From: CAVQEK01 sp964596645
GTDB taxonomy: Bacteria > Bacteroidota > Bacteroidia > Cytophagales > Cyclobacteriaceae
Direction: 5' to 3'
Assembly: GCA_964596645.1 (NCBI GenBank)
Contig: CAZQVB010000058.1
Coordinates: forward strand, 1 to 20,838
DNA: 20,838 nt
Every line of letters starts with the position of its first letter. The stretch's first letter is position 1. Under the pieces are notes generated by a model. The model was not told the DNA's origin, did not search any database, and saw nothing but the letters and a program-made list of their open reading frames with translations. Both the position numbers and the translations under genes were made by a program. Positions 1-8,193 of the stretch are shown one piece after another.

Positions 1-70
1 CGACCTGAAGCGCCTGCCTTCTTTCGGTTCAGATCATTTCCCGATGTATGCGCAGCTGGTGTTTGAGTGA
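1..70 (+). CDS. Endonuclease/exonuclease/phosphatase family protein, C-terminal end only
   Basis: The window opens inside a gene that ends at the TGA at 68-70. Only 22 residues are visible in frame 2. They contain GSDHFPMYAQLVFE, which matches the end of the endonuclease/exonuclease/phosphatase (DNase I-like) fold. In that family a terminal Ser-Asp-His carries the catalytic histidine, followed by a last beta strand. The family cleaves phosphodiester or phosphomonoester bonds in nucleic acids, inositol phosphates or other substrates, so the substrate cannot be told from this stub. The gene is convergent with the glycosidase to its right, and no clear terminator hairpin is visible in the 213 bases between them. 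Assignment rests on one motif. Confidence 0.6.
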   Translation, partial: DLKRLPSFGSDHFPMYAQLVFE

Positions 71-283
71 AAAAAAGTAAATGATCAGAAAAATCTCGAA
101 AGCTTGTCTTTTCCTTTCAGCACATGTCCCACTGAAATATTGGTAATCCCTCCGAAATAAACCGCAATGATCACAAGGGATGCGCGAAGTTCGCAAAGGG
201 GTTGTTCGTGCGAATAAAATTTAAATGACAGAACATCAACATTTTGCACATATTTAATTGTACCAGAGAATTGTGGCCCTTTT

Positions 284-2641
284 CTAGTGGTTGCTCCGCT
301 GAACAATTTTATTCGATCCCGGCGTCAGTCGCTGCGTTTTTCCCTGATACTGCCAGGTGCCCGAGAGTCCTTCGGGCAGCACAATGTGTGCTGTGAGCTG
401 CTTCCCCTTTTTGCTGTATGTCACCTGTATACGGCCCGATGGGTGCGGCATGCTGGCGGCAATTTGCTCCAGATATCCCAAGTGTGGCTCGATGAGCACC
501 TCTGTAAATCCAACACCTGCCGGCCTGATGCCGCAGACGTTGCGCAGCAAATAATAGGCAGGGTGTGCGCTCCACGCGTGGCAGTCAGACCGATCGTGCG
601 ATTCAAAACCCGTTTCGCCACAGGTGGTGCTGCCCCGGGCCAAAAACATTTTCCAATGGTCAAAATGCTTGAGCAGATCATCTTCATAGCCTGTTTTTTC
701 CATGGCCTTGAAAACGAAAAACTGGAAATAGGAACTCGCCACCTCATCCCAGCCGTCAGCATAGAGGATGCGATGCATCAGCGCCTTTTGACCTTCATCG
801 GGCAATACATTGCACAATATGGCGAGCACATTGGTGTGCTGTGAGTAGGTCTCTTTGGCAGGATAATCGGCAAACATCTGCTTCTCTTCATTCCAGCACT
901 GGCGATACACCGCCGCTCTCAACGTATCGGCAAGGGCAGACCAGGCCAGCGCCTTTTCATCTTCACCCAATGCCCGGTACAGCGAAACGGCGCAATCGAG
1001 CGTGTGCACATATTGCAGTGTGAGCATAGCCGAATGGGTAATCGTGATCTTGGGCTTGCGCTGTGGCACACTGCCGTAGTGTATGCTCCAGTCTATGAAA
1101 TTGCGCTGATCCAAAGGCCCCAGCAGTTGTACTGTCTCGTCAATGCTGCGGGCATAGAAGGTGAGCACACCTTCTATATCGCCTACAAACTGCCTCACCC
1201 AGGCGGAGTCGCCCCGCATCCAGTGGTAGTCCTTCAGGCTTTGCACCCACGCCATGCTCCAGGTGCCATTGTCGAATGTAAAGCGGGAAGGATAGGCAGA
1301 TTTGAAAAGCTTCGTCTCCGGGTTGGCCGACTGTGGGTACAGGCGCATCACTTCCCGAAAGAGCCGGTCGTCTATGGCGTTGTACATGGACATCGCTCCG
1401 ATGGGCCGGTTGTCGCCGCCATAGCTGAGTTGCTCGTAGTACGGCGTGTCGTAGTAGGTTTCTGCCGAGCACATCCTGAGTGTTTGCAGGCACATGGCAA
1501 ATATGGCGTTGAGCGAGGGGTCATCACTCTGAAAGGTGCTCATATCCGTGTATGGATATCCGGAGTATTCATTCACCAGGGAATGAATGGCCAGTGGCTG
1601 TTCTGCTGTTTTTATTTCAAGTGCTATATAGCGAAAGGCGCGTTTCCACAATGGGCGGAACATGCGCTTCCGGCCACCATCGGCATGGTAAATGTCAAAT
1701 ACGCCATACATGGTTTTGCTCGCTACCGAGTCGCGATGCGCCTTCAGGTCGGGAGCGTCATATAGGGCTTCCGCGTATTTGATCTTGACGCTGGCACCAT
1801 CCCCATCGCTCAGCACCAGCTCGGGATAGCCCATGGTGAAAATGTCGAAATCGTAAATAAGCACTGCCTCCGTGTGTGCCGGAACAAGCAGCACATCGTT
1901 TGCTGCCGTTTCCACGCCGCTCATGCGCCGTATGCGCCCGGGGTATTGACGCGTGTCTTCCATAAAGGCAATGTTGCGGGGCACCAGGTGCCAGGGCGCC
2001 TGCCCTTCGAAGGTAAGCGGCTCAGATACCAGCCATGCCGAGTCGTTGTAAACACTCTGCTCCCACCCCCACGGGTACTGAGCAGCATCTACCTCATCGC
2101 CGCCCCCACAGGCATAGAATCCCCGCACCCACTCCCATGTCTTTAGTTCTTCATAGGTGATCTGGTCGTAAGCAGCATTCTTAAAACACTTCCAGCGATG
2201 GTCGGTATTGAGAAAATCGTATTCAGGGTCGACGGTACGCAGCAAAAAGGCTGTTTGATAGGTGATGAATGCCAGTGGCTTATCTTCCCCACCATTGTAC
2301 ACTTGCGCAGCCAGCAGGTTGTGGCCCTGCTTTAAATATGGCGCTATGTCTACCTCATCGTATTTGTAGGTTTTGAGGTCGCCCTTTGCCGGGCCATAGC
2401 ACACGCGCTGCCCATTTACAAACAGCTCGTAACGGTTGTCGCCAGATACCTGTACCCAAAGCGTGGCCGGCACACGATCCAGCGCAAAAGAGCGCCGGAA
2501 ATGATACACACCGTAGTCCGTCACGTTGGCGGAGGGGTAGCTGATCCAAGGATCGGAAGGTGATGGCTTGGCTGCGGACTGAGCTTGCACTAGGCCACTT
2601 ATTAGGAAGAGCCAGCAATGTGCTATCAATAAGATTCTCAT
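284..2641 (-). CDS. Secreted alpha-L-rhamnosidase-like glycoside hydrolase (GH78 type)
   Basis: This 785-residue protein has a signal peptide at about 1-20, probably cleaved after LVQA, so it acts in the periplasm or outside. An N-terminal beta-sandwich region (about 30-130, with LFVNGQRV at 73-80) resembles the sugar-binding domain found before GH78 catalytic domains. The (alpha/alpha)6-barrel region carries DTPYYEQLSYGGDNR at 398-412, the counterpart of the acidic DTPYYEQLQYxGDTR segment of many Bacteroidota rhamnosidases. At 676-698 it has an ETGFES...CHAWSAHPAYYL stretch, followed by GIRPAGVGF and a C-terminal beta-sandwich. Family enzymes release terminal L-rhamnose from glycans and glycosides; the exact substrate is inferred only. 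It starts at an ATG and lies 57 bases downstream of the small cysteine-rich gene on the same strand, so it may be read separately or with it. The motif reads GGDN where GDT is more usual, so specificity may differ. Confidence 0.85.
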   Translation of the reverse strand: MRILLIAHCWLFLISGLVQAQSAAKPSPSDPWISYPSANVTDYGVYHFRRSFALDRVPATLWVQVSGDNRYELFVNGQRVCYGPAKGDLKTYKYDEVDIAPYLKQGHNLLAAQVYNGGEDKPLAFITYQTAFLLRTVDPEYDFLNTDHRWKCFKNAAYDQITYEELKTWEWVRGFYACGGGDEVDAAQYPWGWEQSVYNDSAWLVSEPLTFEGQAPWHLVPRNIAFMEDTRQYPGRIRRMSGVETAANDVLLVPAHTEAVLIYDFDIFTMGYPELVLSDGDGASVKIKYAEALYDAPDLKAHRDSVASKTMYGVFDIYHADGGRKRMFRPLWKRAFRYIALEIKTAEQPLAIHSLVNEYSGYPYTDMSTFQSDDPSLNAIFAMCLQTLRMCSAETYYDTPYYEQLSYGGDNRPIGAMSMYNAIDDRLFREVMRLYPQSANPETKLFKSAYPSRFTFDNGTWSMAWVQSLKDYHWMRGDSAWVRQFVGDIEGVLTFYARSIDETVQLLGPLDQRNFIDWSIHYGSVPQRKPKITITHSAMLTLQYVHTLDCAVSLYRALGEDEKALAWSALADTLRAAVYRQCWNEEKQMFADYPAKETYSQHTNVLAILCNVLPDEGQKALMHRILYADGWDEVASSYFQFFVFKAMEKTGYEDDLLKHFDHWKMFLARGSTTCGETGFESHDRSDCHAWSAHPAYYLLRNVCGIRPAGVGFTEVLIEPHLGYLEQIAASMPHPSGRIQVTYSKKGKQLTAHIVLPEGLSGTWQYQGKTQRLTPGSNKIVQRSNH

Positions 2642-2698
2642 TATAAATTGGATTTCGTCTCGTTGGTATTCTATAAAAATAAAGACGCGTGAAAAATT

Positions 2699-2986
2699 TT
2701 ATTTCAGGCTCTTGCCCAATTTCATTTTGGCCAGTTTTCTTTTCGCAATAAAAAGAAATCCCGTGAAGCTCCAAACAATAAAATAGGTATGGAATTGCGC
2801 CATGTATGCTGTTTCACAAGGAGGGCAGGGAACAATGGGCAAGCATGGCTCGCACTGGATGGTGTGCCAATGCCAGTAGTAAATCAGCACTAAGGTGATC
2901 ATACCCGCAGCGACTACTACATAGGCCAGCCTATTCTGGTCACAGCCATACTTAAAAACACTGAATACAGATTTTATATTTCTCAC
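2699..2986 (-). CDS. Small two-helix membrane protein with paired CxxC motifs, last gene of the MoxR cluster
   Basis: This 95-residue protein starts at GTG, 3 bases after the DUF58 stop codon, so it is almost certainly translated from the same messenger. It has two hydrophobic helices (about 21-38 and 66-82). Between them is a short loop with C45, C48, C54 and C57 in a C-x2-C-x5-C-x2-C arrangement rich in proline. Both ends are lysine/arginine-rich, so by the positive-inside rule the cysteine loop should face the periplasm. I recognise no named family, although short proteins with a CPPC-type loop seem familiar from Bacteroidota. The four cysteines could bind a metal or act in thiol redox. 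Function is unknown. Placement at the end of a MoxR-DUF58 operon suggests a role in the same envelope complex. Confidence 0.7.
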   Translation of the reverse strand: MRNIKSVFSVFKYGCDQNRLAYVVVAAGMITLVLIYYWHWHTIQCEPCLPIVPCPPCETAYMAQFHTYFIVWSFTGFLFIAKRKLAKMKLGKSLK

Positions 2987-2989
2987 AGC

Positions 2990-4315
2990 TTACAATACAC
3001 CCCTCGACTTGAGCTCGAGGTATTTGTTGATGGTATTGACGGTGAGCTGCTGCGGCTCGGTAAGTATGGTGTATATGCCATTTTTCTGCATTTCGCGGGC
3101 GATAATGAACTTGTCGTATCGCAGTTTTTCGGCCACCGTCTGGTGGTATGCGTCGCGCAGGCCGTGCACCGGCTTGGAAGCCAGGGCGTTCAGTTCGGTG
3201 TTGTCGAACAAAATGGTCACCAACACGTGATCGCGGGCCACGGCTTTCAGGTATTTCATCTGCCTCTCCAGGCTGATGAGCGAATCGAAGTTGGTGAATA
3301 ACAGCAGCAGGCTTCTGTTTTTAATATACTGTTTGGTGTTCTTGAGCAGTCGCCAATAGTCGGTATCGCGCAGCCTTACATCCTGGCTGTACAGCGCCTC
3401 GGCTATTTGTTGGGTTTGTCCGCTTTTCGATCGCGCCTGTACAAAGCTTCCTATTTTATCGGAAAAGGTGAGCAAGCCGGCCTTGTCGCCCCTGCCCAAT
3501 GCGATACCGCTCAGCACCAGCGTAGCATTTATGGCGTAGTCCATCAGACTGAGCCCCTCAAATGGCATGTGCATCATGCGGCCTTTATCCACCAGGCAGT
3601 ATACAGTTTGTGATTTTTCTTCCTGGTACTGGTTTACCATCAGTGCATCGCGCCGGGCTGTGGCCCGCCAGTTGATCATTCGAAAGTCATCGCCGCGCAC
3701 GTAGTCGCGAATCTGCTCAAACTCTTTGCTGGCGCCAATCTGCCGCACTTTTTTCACGCCTGCTTCTTCCAGCCGGTTGCTCATGGCCAGAAAGGCGTAC
3801 TTGCGGTATTGAATGAATGAAGGATACACTTTCACCGTCTGCCCTGCCGGCAACACCACTCGCCGCACCAGCAGTTGTAGTGGCGAGGAGAGAAACACGT
3901 TGATATTGCCAAAAGCGTACTCCCCGCGTTCAGTCGGCCTTATTTTATAAATAAATTCCTCAGTAAAGTGCGCGCTATATTTTCTTTTGAAAGATAAATC
4001 ACGCTTTTGAAGCTGTACCGGCAGTTCATCAATCACTTCCACCACCCCGGCGAAACCGTAATGGCTACGCAACTGCAGTGCTACGGTATTGAAATCGCCA
4101 TTGGAAAGCTTTCCTTCCAGTATGCGCTTGCCCTCTACGGGCAGGCGCTTGCTGTACAGCAGCGATCCGTCGATGACCACCAGCAGCACCAGGGCCAGCA
4201 TGGCCAGTTTGCCTATGGCCAAAAAGACGGGAAAGGCAAAGCCGAGGCAAAAAACGACCACCAGCCCCAGCAGGCTGTACAGCAGTCGTTTGTGCATCAC
4301 CAGATCGGGCAGCAT
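2990..4315 (-). CDS. DUF58 domain-containing membrane protein
   Basis: This is a 441-residue protein. Two closely spaced hydrophobic helices lie at about 12-52, followed by a beta-rich region. The DUF58 core comes next, with FEQIRDYVRGDDFRMINW (199-216) and TARRDALMVNQYQEEKSQ just after it. A von Willebrand A-like stretch follows, beginning VYCLVDKG. DUF58 proteins are the usual partners of MoxR AAA+ ATPases. Their biochemical role is poorly defined, but they are thought to help assemble or activate envelope proteins. I chose the ATG at 4313-4315 because it lies one base after the MoxR stop (TAGCATG). A TTG at 4333 would add six residues and overlap MoxR. The gene sits in the middle of the operon. 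Confidence 0.9.
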   Translation of the reverse strand: MLPDLVMHKRLLYSLLGLVVVFCLGFAFPVFLAIGKLAMLALVLLVVIDGSLLYSKRLPVEGKRILEGKLSNGDFNTVALQLRSHYGFAGVVEVIDELPVQLQKRDLSFKRKYSAHFTEEFIYKIRPTERGEYAFGNINVFLSSPLQLLVRRVVLPAGQTVKVYPSFIQYRKYAFLAMSNRLEEAGVKKVRQIGASKEFEQIRDYVRGDDFRMINWRATARRDALMVNQYQEEKSQTVYCLVDKGRMMHMPFEGLSLMDYAINATLVLSGIALGRGDKAGLLTFSDKIGSFVQARSKSGQTQQIAEALYSQDVRLRDTDYWRLLKNTKQYIKNRSLLLLFTNFDSLISLERQMKYLKAVARDHVLVTILFDNTELNALASKPVHGLRDAYHQTVAEKLRYDKFIIAREMQKNGIYTILTEPQQLTVNTINKYLELKSRGVL

Positions 4316-4316
4316 G

Positions 4317-5303
4317 CTAGCGCGGTACTTCAATTTGCTCTATTATGCTTCTGATCACATCGTCTGACTGCAGGCCTTCCATTTCGCGCTCGGGCGTGAG
4401 CACCACGCGGTGGCTCAGCACGGGGTAGGTCACCTGGCGTATGTCGTCGGGCGTTACGAAGTCGCGGCCGCGTATGGCGGCCATGGCGCGGGCGGCCATC
4501 AGTATGCCGATGCTTGCCCGGGGTGACGCGCCCAGGTACAGGTCGGGGTTTTGCCGGGTATTCTCCGTCAGCTTCGCTATGTATTTCAGCAGGTGGTCGT
4601 CGACGCGTATCTCGCGTACCTGGCGGCGCAGCTGCATCAGCTCATCTTTACTCAGAATGACCTGCACATCGTCAAAATTGTTGTTGATCCGGTTTTCTGA
4701 CACACCACTGAGAATCTGTACTTCTTCTTCGAGAGAGGGGTAGCCTACATCAATTTTAAATAGAAACCGGTCGAGCTGAGCCTCGGGCAGCTTGTAGGTG
4801 CCTTCATGCTCCACAGGGTTTTGTGTGGCCAGCACCACAAAGGGCGCCTCCAGCCGGTGGGTAACGCCGTCGATGGTCACTTGCTTTTCTTCCATACACT
4901 CAAACAGTGCAGCCTGCGTCTTGGCCGGCGCACGGTTTATCTCATCGATGAGAATAATATTGTGAAATATGGGGCCGCGCCTGAATTCGAAATCAGCCGT
5001 TTTATTGTTGTAAATGCTCGTGCCGGTGACGTCGGAAGGCATCAGGTCTGGGGTGAACTGAATGCGTGCAAAGCTGGCATCGAGCACCCGCGCCAGCAGC
5101 CTGGCGGTAAAGGTTTTGGCCACGCCGGGTACACCTTCTATCAGCAGGTGGCCATCGGACAAAAGGCCCACCAGCACGTACTCTACCAACTGATGTTGCC
5201 CGACCAGCTTTTTACCTATTTCCAGCCGTATGCGGCTCACCTTCTCTTCCAACAGTGTGAGGTCCATGCGGGGCTTCATCTCTGCCGCGTATTGATCATC
5301 CAT
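4317..5303 (-). CDS. MoxR family AAA+ ATPase
   Basis: This 328-residue soluble protein has a full MoxR-type AAA+ module. Walker A is GVPGVAKT (57-64), Walker B is ILIDEINR (117-124), and sensor 1 is VVLATQNP (156-163). A LPEAQLDRF segment (172-180) is typical of the family, and the C-terminal lid carries GASPRASIGIL. MoxR proteins are cytoplasmic chaperone-like ATPases that mature or activate partner proteins, often with cofactor or metal insertion, and usually work with a DUF58 or VWA protein. The next gene encodes exactly that. The ATG at 5301-5303 lies one base after the DUF4350 stop (TAATATG), which indicates translational coupling. All key ATPase residues are present, so it should be active. 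Confidence 0.95.
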   Translation of the reverse strand: MDDQYAAEMKPRMDLTLLEEKVSRIRLEIGKKLVGQHQLVEYVLVGLLSDGHLLIEGVPGVAKTFTARLLARVLDASFARIQFTPDLMPSDVTGTSIYNNKTADFEFRRGPIFHNIILIDEINRAPAKTQAALFECMEEKQVTIDGVTHRLEAPFVVLATQNPVEHEGTYKLPEAQLDRFLFKIDVGYPSLEEEVQILSGVSENRINNNFDDVQVILSKDELMQLRRQVREIRVDDHLLKYIAKLTENTRQNPDLYLGASPRASIGILMAARAMAAIRGRDFVTPDDIRQVTYPVLSHRVVLTPEREMEGLQSDDVIRSIIEQIEVPR

Positions 5304-5304
5304 A

Positions 5305-6558
5305 TTATAGTTGCTTAAATACTTGAAAACACTTGTTTACCTTCAAAAATTCCTGTGCACTGACTTGCTCCTGTGCCGCGTATTGGCGATACGTTTCGAA
5401 CAGTTCGTGCACCGCATCCGGCTGCACGGCTGTTTTACTGGCCAGTAGTTTCATAAAGCGCTCATCTTGCCGGGTGGTGTCTATACGATACCTGTCGCGC
5501 ACCTGCATCAGGAAGTATTTCATCTTTTTTTGCAGCATGCCCTTGTGGTCGCGGCTGTCGTAATACAGGTTGCCGAGCATTTCCGCAAAGCCTACGCTGG
5601 CATTTGTTGGTGGCTCCAGCAGAGGTATGGCGCGCTGCCGCCTTTTTACCTGAAAAATAAAGTACAGCAACAGCGCCGTCACCAAGGTATAAAATGCCCA
5701 GGTGAGTGCTTCCTGGCTGTGCACAAATGCCAGCAGCGAACGCCGGTCGGCATAGTCGCGCTGGTACGGATCGCTCAGGTATTGCGTCCAGTAGGTGTCG
5801 GCTTCCGGCAGCTGCCTGATAAGGTATGCGGCAGGCATTCGATCTTTTTTCAGCAGATTGTAGTTGGTAAATGCCAGCGGCAAGGTGCAAAAAATAAATT
5901 GCCCCTGCCCCTCCGCTACCGCCAGTGCCAGCACCTGGCCGTGTGCGTTGCGCATGAGTATGTCTGCTTCCGATGTATACCGGCTAAAATAGGTGAGCTG
6001 TGCAAAAGGCGACAGCACCGCCTGGCTGTTGTCTTGCATGCGCAGATCAAAGGCTGCGTCGAGCGAGTCCGCTGACATCTGGCTCGCCGCAAGCGTATCG
6101 AGTGTAAGGCCCCAGCGGCTCAGGAACAGGGAATCCATTGCATCGGCAGCTATCATGGCGTGGTTGCCTTTTTTTACATGCTGCAGCAAGGCGGCCGTGC
6201 TCTGCTCACCGGGTAGAAAGGAGTTGTTGATCAGGAAGATATTGAAAGGCTTCGCAGCCACGGTGTCGGGCAGGCTATAGCCGTACGTACTATCCGACTC
6301 ATCACCGATGTGCGTGAACTGCATTGTTTCCCAGTATTGATCGAAATCTTCTCTTTTATATCGCTTGGTTCTGTGTTCAGGAAAAAAATTGAGCAATTGG
6401 TCGAAGAGCACATAGGTGCCGTAGGGCGAGCGGTCCAGCGGGTGATACGAACGCCACCAGTTGAAAGGTCGTGGTTGCAAGGCGGAATGCAAAACTGCCC
6501 CGCCCAACAACAGCAACACGATGGCCACTATACCTATGATCACGTATCTCTTTTTCAC
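5305..6558 (-). CDS. DUF4350 domain-containing membrane protein
   Basis: This 417-residue protein has an N-terminal membrane helix (5-27) and a large, probably periplasmic domain. That domain contains NWWRSYHPLDRSPYGTYVLF (33-52), the segment that marks DUF4350. A second helix at 285-303 ends in KRRQR, followed by a helical cytoplasmic tail of about 110 residues. DUF4350 is found with MoxR/DUF58/DUF4129 clusters; the fold resembles glutamine-amidotransferase-like domains, but no enzyme activity is established. The start is a GTG that overlaps the DUF4129 stop in a GTGA quartet (6555-6558). The tail is predicted to be cytoplasmic and could contact the MoxR ATPase, but this is inference. Confidence 0.85.
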   Translation of the reverse strand: MKKRYVIIGIVAIVLLLLGGAVLHSALQPRPFNWWRSYHPLDRSPYGTYVLFDQLLNFFPEHRTKRYKREDFDQYWETMQFTHIGDESDSTYGYSLPDTVAAKPFNIFLINNSFLPGEQSTAALLQHVKKGNHAMIAADAMDSLFLSRWGLTLDTLAASQMSADSLDAAFDLRMQDNSQAVLSPFAQLTYFSRYTSEADILMRNAHGQVLALAVAEGQGQFIFCTLPLAFTNYNLLKKDRMPAAYLIRQLPEADTYWTQYLSDPYQRDYADRRSLLAFVHSQEALTWAFYTLVTALLLYFIFQVKRRQRAIPLLEPPTNASVGFAEMLGNLYYDSRDHKGMLQKKMKYFLMQVRDRYRIDTTRQDERFMKLLASKTAVQPDAVHELFETYRQYAAQEQVSAQEFLKVNKCFQVFKQL

Positions 6559-7202
6559 CGGCTTTCTATTCGTTCAGCCATAGCAGCCATCTGACGATAC
6601 AAATCCTCCGTAGCATGAAAGTGGCCATAGTGCACATATTCATAAATGCGGATGAGCTTGCCGAAATTGGGTCGCATGCCCTGAGGTACTTCCAGAAAAT
6701 AGTCAAAATTGGTTTTTTCCCTGTGCCAGTCGATCAACTTCGCCTGCTGCAGTTGCTTTAGATATTGCAAAAATTGGTAGCGTATGGCCAAAGCGTAGTT
6801 GCCCTCCTGTAGTGCCCTGGCCAGATGGTCGTGATAGTCAGCCTCTTTCACATCCTCTACATCTACTGCCTGCACCTGCTCGGCGGCCCCTTGTTTGCGC
6901 GATGGAAACAGCACGTGGGAGTTGCGCGCCACCAGGTATACCAGCGCCAGCACCAGTGCAGCCAATACGACAAAGCCCAGCACAGAGTTGAGCAGCCTGG
7001 CCAGGATCATGAACACCTGGCCAAAAAACTTCAGAATGCCGTTGGAAGTTTCTGCTACTTCCCTGTCGTAGTCGTAGCGGGCAGAGGCGTTCATTTCCTC
7101 CAGCCGCTCCGTATCGAAATCGCGTGGGTGGTCACCTTGGCGTGTGGAACTGCAGGCCATCGTGAGCAGCAGCATGATCATGACGAAAAGACGTGTATTC
7201 AA
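6555..7202 (-). CDS. DUF4129 domain-containing protein
   Basis: I read this as 215 residues from a TTG at 7200-7202, which overlaps the upstream TGA in a TTGA quartet. The product then begins MNTRLFVMIMLLLTMACSS, a good signal peptide or lipoprotein-like leader, although T-M-A-C is not a canonical lipobox. An upstream GTG at 7250 would add 16 residues and bury this leader, so I consider it less likely. A second helix lies at about 72-92. The C-terminal domain (about 124-212) includes ALAIRYQFLQYLKQLQQAKL, a WHREKTNFDYF segment and IYEYVHYGHF, which matches the DUF4129 pattern. The domain is common beside MoxR ATPases and transglutaminase-like proteins; its function is unknown. Confidence 0.82.
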   Translation of the reverse strand: MNTRLFVMIMLLLTMACSSTRQGDHPRDFDTERLEEMNASARYDYDREVAETSNGILKFFGQVFMILARLLNSVLGFVVLAALVLALVYLVARNSHVLFPSRKQGAAEQVQAVDVEDVKEADYHDHLARALQEGNYALAIRYQFLQYLKQLQQAKLIDWHREKTNFDYFLEVPQGMRPNFGKLIRIYEYVHYGHFHATEDLYRQMAAMAERIESR

Positions 7203-8158
7203 TCTTGCAATTTTTGAGCTAAGCGCCGTGGATAGTACACAAAATACCACAACACAAAAAGCAGTGATAAAAAAATAATTCCCACCCTAAAAATGGCCGG
7301 TGAGGCTGTGAGGCGGGTGATAAAGCTTTCGAGAAAGCCCGCCAGAACGATGAGCGGGATAATGCCCACCACAATCTTAATGGCATCTTTGGCGCCCAGC
7401 ACGAGTGACTTCATGCGTGGCAGCGTGCCCGGAAATAAAAAGCTGTGGCCCAACACCAAGCCGGCCCCGCCCGCTATGATGATGCAGGAAATCTCGATGG
7501 TGCCATGGATCCAGATGGTGAGCAGGGAATCTAAGATGACTCCTTTTTGAATGAAGAAATACTGAAAAGCACCGACCATCACGCCATTGTAAAAAAGGAA
7601 ATATACTGTGCCAAGCGAGAAGAGCAGGCCGGCGGCAAAGGTGTACAGAGATACCCTGATGTTGTTGAAGGTGATGCGCAAAAACATGCTGTTTGATTCG
7701 CTGGACTTGTACACCGCCATCGGATCATTATTTTCAATATTTTCAAGGGTCATATCTACGTATTCATCGCTCAGTACTACCCGCGGAAAGGTTTCGTCGT
7801 AGTGGGTAGATACGATGCCAATGGTAAGTGATGCTGCGAAAAATAAAAAAGAGTACAACAACCTGCGGTGATGCCGCGCTACGCACAGGGGCACCTCAAA
7901 ACGCCAAAAGGAAACGATGCGTTCCAGCTTTTCTGTCTTGCGCTTGTTCAGCTTGCCAAAAATACCGATCGCCAGGGCGTTGAGGTAGCCGGTGATGACG
8001 CCGTGCGGATAGTGCGTGTGTGCGTAAGAAAGATCATCTGAAAGCTCAATGAAAAGATCGGCCGATTCGTCGGGGGTCAGTTTACTGTCTTTATCGAGGA
8101 TGGATTCCACCTTTCGCCATTTGGCTTCATTGGCCGACAAAAAAGTTACTTCCCTCAT
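7199..8158 (-). CDS. Stage II sporulation protein M (SpoIIM)-family membrane protein
   Basis: First gene of the leftward operon, read here as 319 residues from the ATG at 8156-8158, giving MREVTFLSANEAKW. Related Bacteroidota proteins start with a similar MRE...F...N...W segment. An ATG at 8191 would add 11 residues and leave only two bases to the divergent RDD gene. The protein has a soluble helical N-terminus, then about five to six membrane helices. The signature HGTIEISCIIIAGGAGLVLG (218-237) puts a glutamate inside the membrane. In Bacillus, SpoIIM belongs to the SpoIIDMP peptidoglycan-degrading complex. This organism is not expected to sporulate, so the name marks ancestry only and a role in envelope complex assembly is inferred. 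Confidence 0.88.
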   Translation of the reverse strand: MREVTFLSANEAKWRKVESILDKDSKLTPDESADLFIELSDDLSYAHTHYPHGVITGYLNALAIGIFGKLNKRKTEKLERIVSFWRFEVPLCVARHHRRLLYSFLFFAASLTIGIVSTHYDETFPRVVLSDEYVDMTLENIENNDPMAVYKSSESNSMFLRITFNNIRVSLYTFAAGLLFSLGTVYFLFYNGVMVGAFQYFFIQKGVILDSLLTIWIHGTIEISCIIIAGGAGLVLGHSFLFPGTLPRMKSLVLGAKDAIKIVVGIIPLIVLAGFLESFITRLTASPAIFRVGIIFLSLLFVLWYFVYYPRRLAQKLQD

Positions 8159-8193
8159 TTTAATATTTATATTGGCGTTATTATAAGCCATTC

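Noticed and set aside
85..306. Minus-strand 73-codon open frame after the rhamnosidase
   Set aside because: It overlaps the end of the glycosidase gene, has no recognisable domain or signal, and has atypical composition.
1004..1765. Long plus-strand open frame (253 codons) inside the rhamnosidase gene
   Set aside because: It is antisense to a clear GH78-type protein and has histidine-, valine- and glutamine-rich shadow composition.
7199..8158. SpoIIM homologue as evidence of sporulation
   Set aside because: No other sporulation gene is present and all context is Bacteroidota; the family is widespread in non-sporulating bacteria.
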